This document shows positions 1 to 6,359 of a stretch of DNA of 30,294 nucleotides, one piece after another. The stretch spans positions 1-30,294 of the forward strand of contig JBBRDB010000009.1 of assembly GCA_038204345.1 (NCBI GenBank), given 5' to 3'. The position numbers and the translations under genes are program-made. The notes beneath the pieces are model-generated. The model was not told where the DNA came from and did not search any database. It saw only the letters and a list, made by a program, of their open reading frames with translations. How positions within the stretch are numbered: position 1 is the stretch's first letter; each line of letters opens with the position of its first letter. Source of the DNA: JAHJSA01 sp038204345 (lineage in GTDB: Bacteria > Actinomycetota > Thermoleophilia > RBG-16-64-13).

Positions 1-290
1 TGCACACGCTTGTAGTGGTTATAGACTGCTACGGACAGCGTACGCTTGGCCTCTTCCTGGCCGATGACGTATTCCGACAGGACTGTGTAGATCTCCTGCG
101 GCTTCGGGAGGTTGTCCAGATCGAGCGCGACCGGGGCGGTCAGCTCCTCGTCTATGATCTCGTTACACAGGTCGATGCACTCGTCGCAGATATACACACC
201 TGGACCGGCGATGAGCTTCTTGACCTGGCGCTGACTCTTCCCGCAGAAGCTGCAGAGCAGCTGCTCCGAACCACCCGACGGCTTGGGCAC
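1..290 (-). CDS. clpX: ClpX, ATP-dependent Clp protease ATPase subunit (N-terminal part, cut by window edge)
   Basis: Reading the minus strand gives about 96 residues typical of the ClpX N-terminus. The zinc-binding domain has Cys13-x2-Cys16 and Cys35-x2-Cys38 (CSFC ... CDEC), followed by the conserved segment leading into the AAA+ domain (EYVIGQEEAKRTLSVAVYNH). ClpX is the cytoplasmic hexameric unfoldase that selects substrates and feeds them to ClpP. The start is GTG at 290, chosen because GGAG at 297-300 lies 6 nt upstream; no ATG fits. The gene begins 10 nt after the clpP stop, so clpP-clpX are co-transcribed. The Walker motifs lie beyond the window, so only the zinc domain is seen directly. 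Confidence 0.96.
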   Translation of the reverse strand, partial: MPKPSGGSEQLLCSFCGKSQRQVKKLIAGPGVYICDECIDLCNEIIDEELTAPVALDLDNLPKPQEIYTVLSEYVIGQEEAKRTLSVAVYNHYKRV

Positions 291-300
291 TTGATACTCC

Positions 301-885
301 CTACCTGTGCTCGATGATCTTGTCCACTATGCCGTAGTCGAGAGCCTCTTGCGCAGTCATGAAGTAGTCCCTTTCGGTGTCTTTCTCCACCTTCTCGAGC
401 TCCTGGCCCGAGTGCTTCGCGAGGATCTCGTCCAGCCGCCTCCGTAGGCTCAGCGCTTCCCGGGCATGGATCTCGATATCGCTGGCCGGGCCCTGGAATC
501 CGCCGGACACCTGATGGATCAGCACCTTTGAGTTCGGCAACACGTAACGCTTTCCCTTCGCGCCGCCGGCGAGAAGCAAGGCTCCCATCGACATGGCCAC
601 GCCGATGCAGATGGTCGAGACGTCGGGCTTGATGAACTGGATGGTGTCGTAGATGGCGAGGCCGGCGTACACGCTCCCGCCCGGGCTGTTGACGTACAGC
701 GCGATGTCCTTATCGGGGTCTTCCGACTCCAGATGCAGGAGTTGCGCGACGATCAAGTTCGCCACCTGGTCGTTCACAGGCGTGCCCAGGAAGACGATGC
801 GCTCGCTCAAGAGGCGTGAGTAGATGTCGAAGGCACGCTCGCCTCTGCTGGTCTGCTCGACCACCATGGGGATCAGTGGGCTCAC
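301..885 (-). CDS. clpP: ClpP, ATP-dependent Clp protease proteolytic subunit
   Basis: This 194-residue protein is full length for ClpP, a cytoplasmic tetradecameric serine peptidase that degrades proteins unfolded by ClpX or ClpC. The catalytic triad is visible: Ser99 in GVAMSMGA, His124 in LIHQVSGG and Asp173 in TERDYF. The substrate-binding NSPGG segment is at residues 66-70. The start is GTG at 885 with AAGGA upstream. It sits between tig (40 nt upstream) and clpX (10 nt downstream). Many actinobacteria carry two tandem clpP genes; only one is present here. Confidence 0.98.
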   Translation of the reverse strand: MSPLIPMVVEQTSRGERAFDIYSRLLSERIVFLGTPVNDQVANLIVAQLLHLESEDPDKDIALYVNSPGGSVYAGLAIYDTIQFIKPDVSTICIGVAMSMGALLLAGGAKGKRYVLPNSKVLIHQVSGGFQGPASDIEIHAREALSLRRRLDEILAKHSGQELEKVEKDTERDYFMTAQEALDYGIVDKIIEHR

Positions 886-912
886 TCTGCAATCCTTTCG
901 CTTTCGGGAAAC

Positions 913-926
913 GTCGCCGGGGCGAC
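913..926 (-). terminator. Small GC hairpin between tig and clpP (possible attenuator)
   Basis: A 5-bp stem (GTCGC/GCGAC) with a 4-nt loop begins at the last base of the tig stop codon. It is followed on the minus strand by GTTTCCC, so there is only a very short T run. It could lower read-through from tig to clpP or protect the tig 3' end. The call rests on inverted symmetry alone. Confidence 0.25.
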
Positions 927-2359
927 TACTCGGTCTCCGGCTTCACGTCCGAGTCGGCCGCAACGTCGTCGTCGGGCGCCTCTTGAGGCTGGTCGTCCTC
1001 GGGCGATCCTTCCTGCTCATCGTCCGCCGACACCGCTTCAGCTTGGTCGTCCGCGGATTCCTCCGGGGCCACGGCCACCGCGTTCTCCGCTATGAAGTCG
1101 GCCGCACGCTCCCGTAGTATCTGCTGCCGTATCTCTGAGATTCTACCAGACTGCTCCAAGCGCGAACGCAACTCGGAAGCCTCGACCTTCCCGGCCGCCG
1201 CCAGTTTCTCCAGACGCGCGTCGAACTCTTCTTCGCTGACTTCGAGATCCTCCGCCGCAGCGACGGCGTCCAAGGCGAGAGCCGTCCGGAGCGCGGTCTC
1301 GGCTTCCGGGAGCATCTGCTGCACCAATTCCTCCACCCCGGAACCGGTAGCCTGGAGGTAGCCCCTGATGTCGCCGCCCTGCATGGAAAGCGAGCGCGCG
1401 AAATCATCCACCATCTCCCGCGCCTGCCGGTCGATCGCAGCCGGTGGAAGATCCACGGTGATGCCGGCGGCCACGGCGTCGATGGCGGCGGCGCGGAGTC
1501 GCCTGTCGGCAGCGGAATCCTTGGCTCCCTGTAGCTTGTTCCTGATGTCCAGACGCAGCTCGAGCAACGTCTCGAACTCGCTCACGTCTTTCGCGAACTC
1601 GTCGTTGAGCGGAGGCAAAGACTTCGTCTTCACGTCTTTGACGGTTACCTTGAAGTCAAGAGAGGCACCCTGGAGTTCTTCGGCGTGATAATCATCGGGG
1701 AAGGCCACCGGTATCGTGGCTTCCTCCCCGATCTTCATCCCCACCACGCCCTGCTCGAGGTCCGGCAGCAGATGCCCGCCCCCCACCTCGAACATGTAGT
1801 CGTCGAGCTGAGTGTTGGCCACGACGTCGCCGTCGCGGTAACCCTCGGCACTCACCGTCACGAAGTCGCCCTCGGCGGCAGGACGGTCGCCCACGGCCTT
1901 CAGTTCGGCGAACTCCTCCCGCAGACGCTCGACACGTTCGTCGACCTCGGAATCCAAGACCGTTGCGTCCGGGCGCGGCGCTTCAACGCCCTTGTACTCT
2001 CCGAGTTCGGCGGTGGGCATGACTGTCACGACCGCGGTGAACGAGAACGGTTTGCCTTCCTCGGGCGCTTCGTCGAAGTCCACCTCCGGTCGATCCACCG
2101 GATCCAGACCGGCCTCGGTGAGTGCCTCCAGGAGCCACGGCGATAGTCGATCGTCGAGCATCTGTTGGGAGATCGCCTCCATGCCGAACCGCTGCACGAT
2201 CATCCCGGTAGGCACTTTGCCCTTGCGAAAACCCGGGATGCGCACCTCGCGCGAGAGTTGCTTCACGGTGGCGGCGATGCCGTCGTGCACCTCTTCGGGT
2301 GAAACCTCGATCTCCAGCTTCACGTCGTTGCCGACTTTCTCGCCTACGGTGGTCTTCAA
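926..2359 (-). CDS. tig: Trigger factor, ribosome-associated chaperone and peptidyl-prolyl isomerase
   Basis: The 477-residue protein has the three expected parts: an N-terminal ribosome-binding domain with the signature region VRIPGFRKGKVP (about residues 40-51), a central FKBP-like PPIase domain (about 150-240), and a helical C-terminal chaperone domain. The last 40 or so residues are a strongly acidic tail (runs of D, E and A), longer than in E. coli and common in actinobacterial trigger factors. I place the start at TTG 2359, not at the in-frame ATG 2377: GGAAGG lies 6 nt before the TTG, the ATG has no Shine-Dalgarno, and the resulting N-terminus (MKTTV...) matches the family. It follows tRNA-Leu by 60 nt and precedes clpP and clpX. 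Confidence 0.95.
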   Translation of the reverse strand: MKTTVGEKVGNDVKLEIEVSPEEVHDGIAATVKQLSREVRIPGFRKGKVPTGMIVQRFGMEAISQQMLDDRLSPWLLEALTEAGLDPVDRPEVDFDEAPEEGKPFSFTAVVTVMPTAELGEYKGVEAPRPDATVLDSEVDERVERLREEFAELKAVGDRPAAEGDFVTVSAEGYRDGDVVANTQLDDYMFEVGGGHLLPDLEQGVVGMKIGEEATIPVAFPDDYHAEELQGASLDFKVTVKDVKTKSLPPLNDEFAKDVSEFETLLELRLDIRNKLQGAKDSAADRRLRAAAIDAVAAGITVDLPPAAIDRQAREMVDDFARSLSMQGGDIRGYLQATGSGVEELVQQMLPEAETALRTALALDAVAAAEDLEVSEEEFDARLEKLAAAGKVEASELRSRLEQSGRISEIRQQILRERAADFIAENAVAVAPEESADDQAEAVSADDEQEGSPEDDQPQEAPDDDVAADSDVKPETE

Positions 2360-2365
2360 CTCGGT

Positions 2366-2371
2366 CCTTCC
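2366..2371 (-). promoter_or_regulatory. Ribosome binding site that fixes the TTG start of tig
   Basis: GGAAGG, 6 nt upstream of TTG 2359. It lies inside the longer reading frame that starts at ATG 2377, which has no such signal, so it decides in favour of the TTG. Confidence 0.6.
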
Positions 2372-2418
2372 TTCCATGTGCCGGTCGCGCTCCGCGCGGC
2401 CGACCCGGGTCGTGATCG

Positions 2419-2501
2419 TGGTGCGGGTGAGAGGACTCGAACCTCCACGTCAAAGACACATGATCCTAAATCATGCGCGTCTGCCATTCCGCCACACCCG
2501 C
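2419..2501 (-). tRNA. tRNA-Leu(TAG)
   Basis: Class II cloverleaf on the minus strand. The acceptor stem is GCGGGTG/CACCCGC, the anticodon stem CATGA/TCATG encloses loop TTTAGGA (anticodon TAG, reads CUA/CUG), there is a long variable arm, and the T-loop is TTCGAGT. The 3' CCA is encoded, unlike the other tRNAs in the window. It is last in the five-tRNA array, 60 nt before tig. Confidence 0.96.
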
Positions 2502-2627
2502 ACGGCAAGAGCCGGCGTCGGGCGGCCGCGCCGTTCGTCGGCGGCTCGCCGACGTACCGCCGGCAACAGACGACCCCCCACCTGCCCAGCCATAGCCGAG
2601 TGCGGTGGAGGGTCACCATATGCGAGG

Positions 2628-2701
2628 GGTGAACGACGGGACTTGAACCCGCGACCACTGGAGCCACAATCCAGAGCTCTACCGACTGAGCTACGTTCAC
2701 C
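2628..2701 (-). tRNA. tRNA-His(GTG)
   Basis: The acceptor stem is GTGAACG/CGTTCAC. The genome supplies the extra G at position -1 opposite discriminator C73, the identity element of histidine tRNAs. Anticodon stem CTGGA/TCCAG with loop TTGTGGC gives anticodon GTG. CCA is not encoded. The 126-nt gap to tRNA-Leu holds no other feature I can support. Confidence 0.96.
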
Positions 2702-2746
2702 ACGTGTCGCCGCACGGAGTCCCGCCGACGACTCTCCCACCTCCAG

Positions 2747-2820
2747 CGCGCCTGGGAGGATTCGAACCCCCGGCCCACGGATTAGAAGTCCGTTGCTCTA
2801 TCCACCTGAGCTACAGGCGC
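2747..2820 (-). tRNA. tRNA-Arg(TCT)
   Basis: Acceptor stem GCGCCTG/CAGGCGC, anticodon stem ACGGA/TCCGT with loop CTTCTAA (anticodon TCT, for AGA), and T-loop TTCGAAT. Discriminator G; CCA not encoded. Confidence 0.96.
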
Positions 2821-2861
2821 CTATCGCCGAACGCCGAGACAGGACCGGACCGGCCCCGAGA

Positions 2862-2934
2862 AGCGGGCGACGGGATTCGAACCCGCGGCCGACGGCTTGG
2901 AAGGCCGACGCTCTACCAACTGAGCTACACCCGC
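2862..2934 (-). tRNA. tRNA-Gly(TCC)
   Basis: Acceptor stem GCGGGTG/CGCCCGC and a D-arm of normal form. The anticodon loop CTTCCAA gives anticodon TCC (for GGA). The outermost anticodon-stem pair is a T-T mismatch; the remaining four pairs are G-C. Discriminator T; CCA not encoded. Confidence 0.94.
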
Positions 2935-2966
2935 CCGTTGCGTCGCTCGCCACAGCCGCATACAGG

Positions 2967-3040
2967 TCGGGACGAGAGGATTTGAACCTCCGACCCTCTG
3001 CTCCCAAAGCAGATGCGCTACCAGGCTGCGCCACGTCCCG
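2967..3040 (-). tRNA. tRNA-Pro(TGG)
   Basis: Acceptor stem CGGGACG/CGTCCCG, anticodon stem TCTGC/GCAGA with loop TTTGGGA (anticodon TGG), and T-loop TTCAAAT. CCA is not encoded. It is first in the array, about 20 nt downstream of the predicted transcription start. Confidence 0.96.
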
Positions 3041-3067
3041 ACGTCCCTCGCCGACATCGGAGGCGAA

Positions 3068-3095
3068 AGTATAGCGTATCCCCAACCTGTTTCCA
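3068..3095 (-). promoter_or_regulatory. Promoter of the tRNA array (and perhaps of tig-clpP-clpX)
   Basis: On the minus strand, -10 TATACT (3068-3073) and -35 TGGAAA (3090-3095, 4 of 6 consensus) are 16 bp apart. The predicted start near 3061 is about 20 nt before tRNA-Pro. No equally good promoter was seen between the tRNAs and tig, so read-through into tig is possible. Confidence 0.6.
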
Positions 3096-3127
3096 GCACT
3101 CCCCGCCCCACAGAGCCAACCTCAGAG

Positions 3128-3133
3128 TAGAAT
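3128..3133 (+). promoter_or_regulatory. Candidate -10 element for the Lrp-like gene
   Basis: TAGAAT (5 of 6 match to TATAAT), with a predicted start about 40 nt before ATG 3180. No good -35 is visible at 16-18 bp. It lies back to back with the tRNA promoter, 33 bp away. Confidence 0.35.
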
Positions 3134-3179
3134 GAAGGCGATGCACACGCACTAGGACAACGTCGCGGAAGGGGTGGTC

Positions 3180-3413
3180 ATGGTCCGAGCATACGTACTC
3201 GTGAAGATAGAAGCCGGACGAGCCAAGGAGATCCTCGACGGTCTCCGATCCATCAACGCGGTCCAACGGGCCGATGCCGTGACGGGCCCTGTTGATCTGA
3301 TCGTGCAGGTGGAGGCAGAGGATCCACGAGCTTTGGCTGAGTTGATATTCCGCTCCATCCAGACTGTGTCGGGAGTCAAAGAGACCGACACACGCATCGT
3401 GATCGAAGATTGA
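3180..3413 (+). CDS. Stand-alone Lrp/AsnC ligand-binding (RAM) domain protein
   Basis: This 77-residue protein matches only the C-terminal effector-binding half of Lrp/AsnC regulators (beta-alpha-beta-beta-alpha-beta). It runs from AYVLVKIEAG through VTGPVDLIVQVEA to the terminal VSGVKETDTRIVI. No helix-turn-helix is present, and upstream lie only a promoter region and tRNA genes, so it is not a truncated Lrp. Such stand-alone domains usually bind amino acids or other small ligands and oligomerise; the ligand here is unknown. ATG 3180 is preferred over GTG 3174 because GGAAGGGG lies about 6 nt before the ATG and is too close to the GTG. It is divergent from the tRNA array. Confidence 0.9.
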   Translation: MVRAYVLVKIEAGRAKEILDGLRSINAVQRADAVTGPVDLIVQVEAEDPRALAELIFRSIQTVSGVKETDTRIVIED

Positions 3414-3443
3414 CGCCGTTGAAGCCGCCGCCGAGATCGATCC

Positions 3444-3473
3444 GGCCGCCGGTCCGGTGCCGGCCCGGCGGCC
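3444..3473 (+). terminator. GC-rich hairpin after the Lrp-like gene
   Basis: A perfect 9-bp inverted repeat (GGCCGCCGG / CCGGCGGCC) with a 12-nt loop starts 31 nt after the stop. No T tract follows, so it is at best an unconventional terminator. It overlaps the upstream part of the next promoter. Confidence 0.35.
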
Positions 3474-3477
3474 CGCC

Positions 3478-3486
3478 TGATACAAT
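3478..3486 (+). promoter_or_regulatory. Extended -10 promoter upstream of the epimerase gene
   Basis: TGATACAAT: an extended -10 (TGn) followed by TACAAT (5 of 6). No -35 of consensus form is seen, as usual for extended -10 promoters. The predicted leader is about 135 nt, with no recognised riboswitch in it. Confidence 0.4.
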
Positions 3487-3626
3487 CGAGGCCGAATCCA
3501 GGCTGCGGATGGCGCGGGCATAGTCCCCCCAACCGCGCCGCGAGTCGACTCCCTGCGTCACGGCGCCCACGGTGCCGCGACGGGGCCGACTCTTGTCACG
3601 TTCCACCGCAACCAAGGAGAACCACA

Positions 3627-4556
3627 GTGCGAGCGCTCGTCACGGGTGGAGCCGGCTTCATCGCGTCACACGTGTCTGACGGACTACTTGAGCGCGGACA
3701 CCAGGTAGCCATCGTCGACAATCTGGTGACGGGCAAGCGCGAGAACATCCCCAGCGGCTCCCGGTTCCACGAGGTCGACGTGCGGGATGCCGGATTGGCC
3801 GACGTCTTCGCAGCCGAGCGTCCCGACATCGTGTTCCATCTGGCCGCTCAGATGGACGTGCGCAAGTCGGTGGCCGACCCCCGCTACGACGCCGACGTCA
3901 ACCTGCTCGGCACGCTCAACCTGCTCGAATGCTGCCGCACCTACGGGACGCGGAAGCTCGTGTATGCGGGCACCGGCGGCGCCATGTTCGGGGAGGCCGC
4001 GTATCTCCCCGTAGACGAGAAACACCCGGTCCTCCCCATATCTCCGTACGGGGTGAGCAAGCACACGGTGGAGCACTACCTCTACGCATACCGCGAGAAT
4101 TTCGGGCTCGACTTCACGGTGCTACGCTATCCCAATGTGTACGGCCCCCGCCAGGATCCCCACGGAGAAGCAGGTGTGGTGGCCATCTTCTCCCTCCAGC
4201 TGCTGAACGGAGAGACTCCCCGCATATTCGGGGACGGCACGAAAACCCGTGATTACTGCTACGTCGGCGACATCGTCGAAGCCAACATGCTCGCCATCGA
4301 GCGGGGTTCCGCGGGACTGTTCAACATAGGCCGCGGCATCGAGGTCTCCGACAGGCAGGTGTTCGAGACCGTGCGGGACGCCGTAGGCGTCGACGTCGAG
4401 CCCGAATACGCGCCCACTCGGTCCGGCGAGGTGGAGCACATAGCGCTCGACGCCACCCTGGCCCGGGACACGCTGGGCTGGGAGTGGAAGGTGGACCTAC
4501 CCGATGGCGTCGGCCGAGCGGTCGATTTCTACAGAGAGCGACGAAAGAGGGACTGA
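3627..4556 (+). CDS. NAD-dependent epimerase/dehydratase (UDP-glucose 4-epimerase-like extended SDR)
   Basis: The 309-residue protein is a cytoplasmic extended short-chain dehydrogenase. It has the Rossmann motif TGGAGFIAS (residues 6-14), the NAD-contact HLAAQ (71-75), and catalytic Thr116-Tyr141-x3-Lys145 (in SPYGVSK; Thr is 25 residues before Tyr, as Ser124/Tyr149 in GalE). The sugar-nucleotide region follows (LRYPNVYGPRQDP, then DGTKTRDYCYVGDI). This fits UDP-glucose/galactose or GlcNAc 4-epimerases, but the exact sugar cannot be read from sequence. The start is GTG 3627 with AAGGAG 8 nt upstream. No glycosyltransferases are nearby; the following small gene starts 3 nt after its stop, so they are co-transcribed. 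Confidence 0.92.
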   Translation: MRALVTGGAGFIASHVSDGLLERGHQVAIVDNLVTGKRENIPSGSRFHEVDVRDAGLADVFAAERPDIVFHLAAQMDVRKSVADPRYDADVNLLGTLNLLECCRTYGTRKLVYAGTGGAMFGEAAYLPVDEKHPVLPISPYGVSKHTVEHYLYAYRENFGLDFTVLRYPNVYGPRQDPHGEAGVVAIFSLQLLNGETPRIFGDGTKTRDYCYVGDIVEANMLAIERGSAGLFNIGRGIEVSDRQVFETVRDAVGVDVEPEYAPTRSGEVEHIALDATLARDTLGWEWKVDLPDGVGRAVDFYRERRKRD

Positions 4557-4558
4557 AC

Positions 4559-4912
4559 GTGGCACGACGCGAACGCAGAGACGGACGGGGCGAATCCCGC
4601 GACGACTACGAAAGCCAACCGGATCGAAACGGTCCTCAGGGCGCTCCGCACGAACCTGAGCGCGAGACACTGACCGCCCTCAAAGCCATCCTCGTGAAGG
4701 TGGCGGGGGTGGTGAAGCCGCTCGGGTTGACGGCCGACGAATCCACGGACCTCGTGCAGCGCATGTACGGCAGCGCGCTCGAACTGGACGGGGCCATGGC
4801 CGGCGAGAGCGACGATGCTCGCAAGATCTCAATGGTGGCCTACGTGAACAGCGCGGCCATCCGGCGAGAGGACGACGTCCTCGTCGTGGATCACCCCACC
4901 AAGACGGACTGA
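4559..4912 (+). CDS. Hypothetical protein, charged N-terminus and helical C-terminus
   Basis: I do not recognise this 117-residue protein. The first 37 or so residues are highly charged and probably disordered (R, D, E, Q rich, no hydrophobic core). Residues 38-95 look like an alpha-helical domain (LTALKAILVKVAGVVKPLGL, then ESTDLVQRMY). The tail is acidic. There is no signal peptide, membrane segment or cysteine. The start is GTG 4559 with GAGG about 9 nt upstream, 2 nt after the epimerase stop, indicating translational linkage. Codon use and GC match the neighbours, so it is probably a real gene. Confidence 0.7.
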   Translation: MARRERRDGRGESRDDYESQPDRNGPQGAPHEPERETLTALKAILVKVAGVVKPLGLTADESTDLVQRMYGSALELDGAMAGESDDARKISMVAYVNSAAIRREDDVLVVDHPTKTD

Positions 4913-4937
4913 TCCCGGCCGGCCGGCCGGCCCGGGA
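4913..4937. repeat. Imperfect GGCC palindrome after the hypothetical gene
   Basis: A 25-nt stretch made of repeated CCGG units, bounded by TCCC and GGGA, and nearly self-complementary. It begins one base after the stop codon and could form a hairpin in either transcript. Confidence 0.4.
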
Positions 4938-4968
4938 ACGACGCTCCCCGGCGCGCGCCGACGCCCCT

Positions 4969-4990
4969 CCCGCCTCCAACTAGAGGCGGG
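4969..4990. terminator. Bidirectional terminator-like hairpin between convergent genes
   Basis: A perfect 8-bp stem CCCGCCTC / GAGGCGGG with a 6-nt loop that contains the stop codon of the phosphorylase gene. It separates two convergent units. No T tract on either side. Confidence 0.45.
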
Positions 4991-5777
4991 CCGAGGCCAG
5001 GGCGGTGGCGCACACGCAGTCGCGCGGCCCCTCAAGGGTGGGGATGACCGCGAACAGCAGTTCGCGCAACCGGGCGTTGTTCTCCTCGAACACGGCCACC
5101 ACATCTGCGTGAGAGACGGCTGGGATCGACGGATCGTCACCCACGCCGACGTCATAGTCGGTTATGAGAGACACGTTGGCGTAGCAGATCTCCAATTCGC
5201 GCGCCAAGTACCCCTCCGGATAGGCGGTCATGTTGATGACCTCCCAGCCGGCTGAGCTGAACCATCTGCTTTCCGCGCGGGTGGAGAACCGCGGCCCTTG
5301 GATCGTCACCACCGTGCCTCCATCGTGCATGGTGATGCCGAGTTCCCGACCCCGCTCCACGAGCGACTTACGGATCGTGGGGCAGTACGGGTCGGCGGCG
5401 GAGACGTGCGTGGACACGGGTCCGTCATAGAAGGTGTCCCTCCGGCCGGCCGTCCTATCGACGAACTGGTCGCACACCACGAAATGGCCCAACCCCACTT
5501 CGCGCTTCAGGCTGCCCGAGGCGCAGGGTCCGATGATACGGGTCACGCCCAGCGACTTCATGCCCCACACGTTCGCGCGGTAATTGATCACGTGCGGCGG
5601 ATACTGGTGCCGACGACCGTGCCGGGGCAGAAAGGCAACTCGTTTGTCTCCCACCTGTCCGATGAAGTAGTTGTCGCTCGGAGCTCCGTAAGGAGTCTCG
5701 ACCACGACCTCCTCCACGTCCTCGAGGAAGGAGTAGAAACCCGACCCCCCGAAGACCCCGATATCAGCCTTCGCCAT
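4980..5777 (-). CDS. mtnP: S-methyl-5'-thioadenosine phosphorylase (MTAP/PNP family)
   Basis: The 265-residue protein has trimeric purine nucleoside phosphorylase family motifs: GGSGFYSF (10-17) and RHG (52-54) for phosphate, INYRANVWGMKSLGVTRIIG (64-83), IQGPRFSTRAES (159-170), INMTAYPE (181-188) and the base-recognition TDYD (206-209). It cleaves methylthioadenosine from polyamine synthesis to adenine and methylthioribose-1-phosphate; methylthioinosine or inosine as substrate cannot be excluded. I use ATG 5777, which gives the family N-terminus (AKADIGVFGG). A longer in-frame start at 5924 would add 49 Arg/Pro-rich residues that are a shadow of the upstream gene's repeats. It overlaps that gene by 14 nt. 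Confidence 0.92.
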   Translation of the reverse strand: MAKADIGVFGGSGFYSFLEDVEEVVVETPYGAPSDNYFIGQVGDKRVAFLPRHGRRHQYPPHVINYRANVWGMKSLGVTRIIGPCASGSLKREVGLGHFVVCDQFVDRTAGRRDTFYDGPVSTHVSAADPYCPTIRKSLVERGRELGITMHDGGTVVTIQGPRFSTRAESRWFSSAGWEVINMTAYPEGYLARELEICYANVSLITDYDVGVGDDPSIPAVSHADVVAVFEENNARLRELLFAVIPTLEGPRDCVCATALASARL

Positions 5778-6258
5778 CGGTCTCTCCCCCCTCGACACCA
5801 TCGGAGGCCGCCGATCCGTTATCTTCGGCGTCTTCCGATCCGTTATCTTCGGCGTCTTCCGATCCGGTTTCCTCGGTATCGTCCGATCCCTGACCCTCGG
5901 TCTTCTCGGAACCCGCCCCTTCACTTGGTTCCGCGGCCACGCTCTCCTTCGCTCCCGATGCCCGAACGAAGCCCATCCTCATCTCGTGAAGGGCAGAGCG
6001 GAACAGCGCTTCCTCGTCTTTGGACAGTGAGGGCGACAGCACATCGACCAACGCTTCGAACGCATCGATCGCCGTGCGCGACTGCGTGAGATCGCGGTCG
6101 TCGACGCTTTCGGGCGTGAGTCCGAGGCGCTGGAATGCCATGCTGGAGAGGGAAACGAGCAAGTGCCGCAGGTAGTCGGGCACGGTGATACGACGCATCT
6201 CCTCCTGGAGCTGTTCCACCAACTCGCTCTCGGTACGGGGTTCACGTTCTTCTGCCAT
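5764..6258 (-). CDS. DUF1844 family protein with acidic repeat tail
   Basis: Residues 25-100 of 164 match the DUF1844 pattern: a helix with LLVSLSSMAFQRLGL, then D-L-x-x-S/A-R-x-x-I-D-x-F near residues 56-66, and KDEEALFRSALHEMRM. The function of the family is not established. The rest of the protein, from about residue 105, is a very acidic low-complexity tail with repeated GSEDAEDN units, so it is probably disordered. The start is ATG 6258 with GGAGG about 12 nt upstream. The stop lies 14 nt inside the phosphorylase gene, so the two are translationally coupled. Confidence 0.85.
   Translation of the reverse strand: MAEEREPRTESELVEQLQEEMRRITVPDYLRHLLVSLSSMAFQRLGLTPESVDDRDLTQSRTAIDAFEALVDVLSPSLSKDEEALFRSALHEMRMGFVRASGAKESVAAEPSEGAGSEKTEGQGSDDTEETGSEDAEDNGSEDAEDNGSAASDGVEGGETDGEG
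5813..5884. repeat. 24-bp tandem repeat inside the DUF1844 gene
   Basis: Two identical 24-bp units (5813-5836 and 5837-5860) are followed by a diverged third (5861-5884). The length is a multiple of 3, so slippage changes only the number of GSEDAEDN units in the acidic tail. Confidence 0.85.
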
Positions 6259-6275
6259 GTTCCGGAGACCTCCTC

Positions 6276-6304
6276 CAGGTAACGAACCGACTCGTCTGTG
6301 TCAA
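6276..6304 (-). promoter_or_regulatory. Candidate promoter for the DUF1844-mtnP pair
   Basis: On the minus strand, a perfect -35 TTGACA (6299-6304) lies 17 bp from a poor -10 TACCTG (6276-6281). The predicted start is just upstream of the GGAGG of the DUF1844 gene. The poor -10 keeps confidence low. Confidence 0.35.
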
Positions 6305-6310
6305 GGTGGG

Positions 6311-6319
6311 TGATAGTAT
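6311..6319 (+). promoter_or_regulatory. Candidate extended -10 promoter for the membrane protein gene
   Basis: TGATAGTAT: TGn plus TAGTAT. The predicted start is about 35 nt before GTG 6360. It is divergent from the candidate promoter at 6276-6304. Confidence 0.4.
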
Positions 6320-6359
6320 CGCGTCAGGGCACGGCGGGGTCAACGCTGAAGGAGATCAC

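Noticed and set aside
1992..3074. 360-codon plus-strand frame across the tRNA array
   Set aside because: It reads through five antisense tRNA genes and the trigger factor gene; composition is Arg/Ser/Pro-rich as in shadow frames.
5813..5884. CRISPR-like repeat
   Set aside because: The units are directly tandem with no spacers and encode in-frame protein repeats.
5778..5924. 49-residue N-terminal extension of the methylthioadenosine phosphorylase
   Set aside because: It is the out-of-frame shadow of the 24-bp repeats in the DUF1844 gene, and the family N-terminus begins at ATG 5777.
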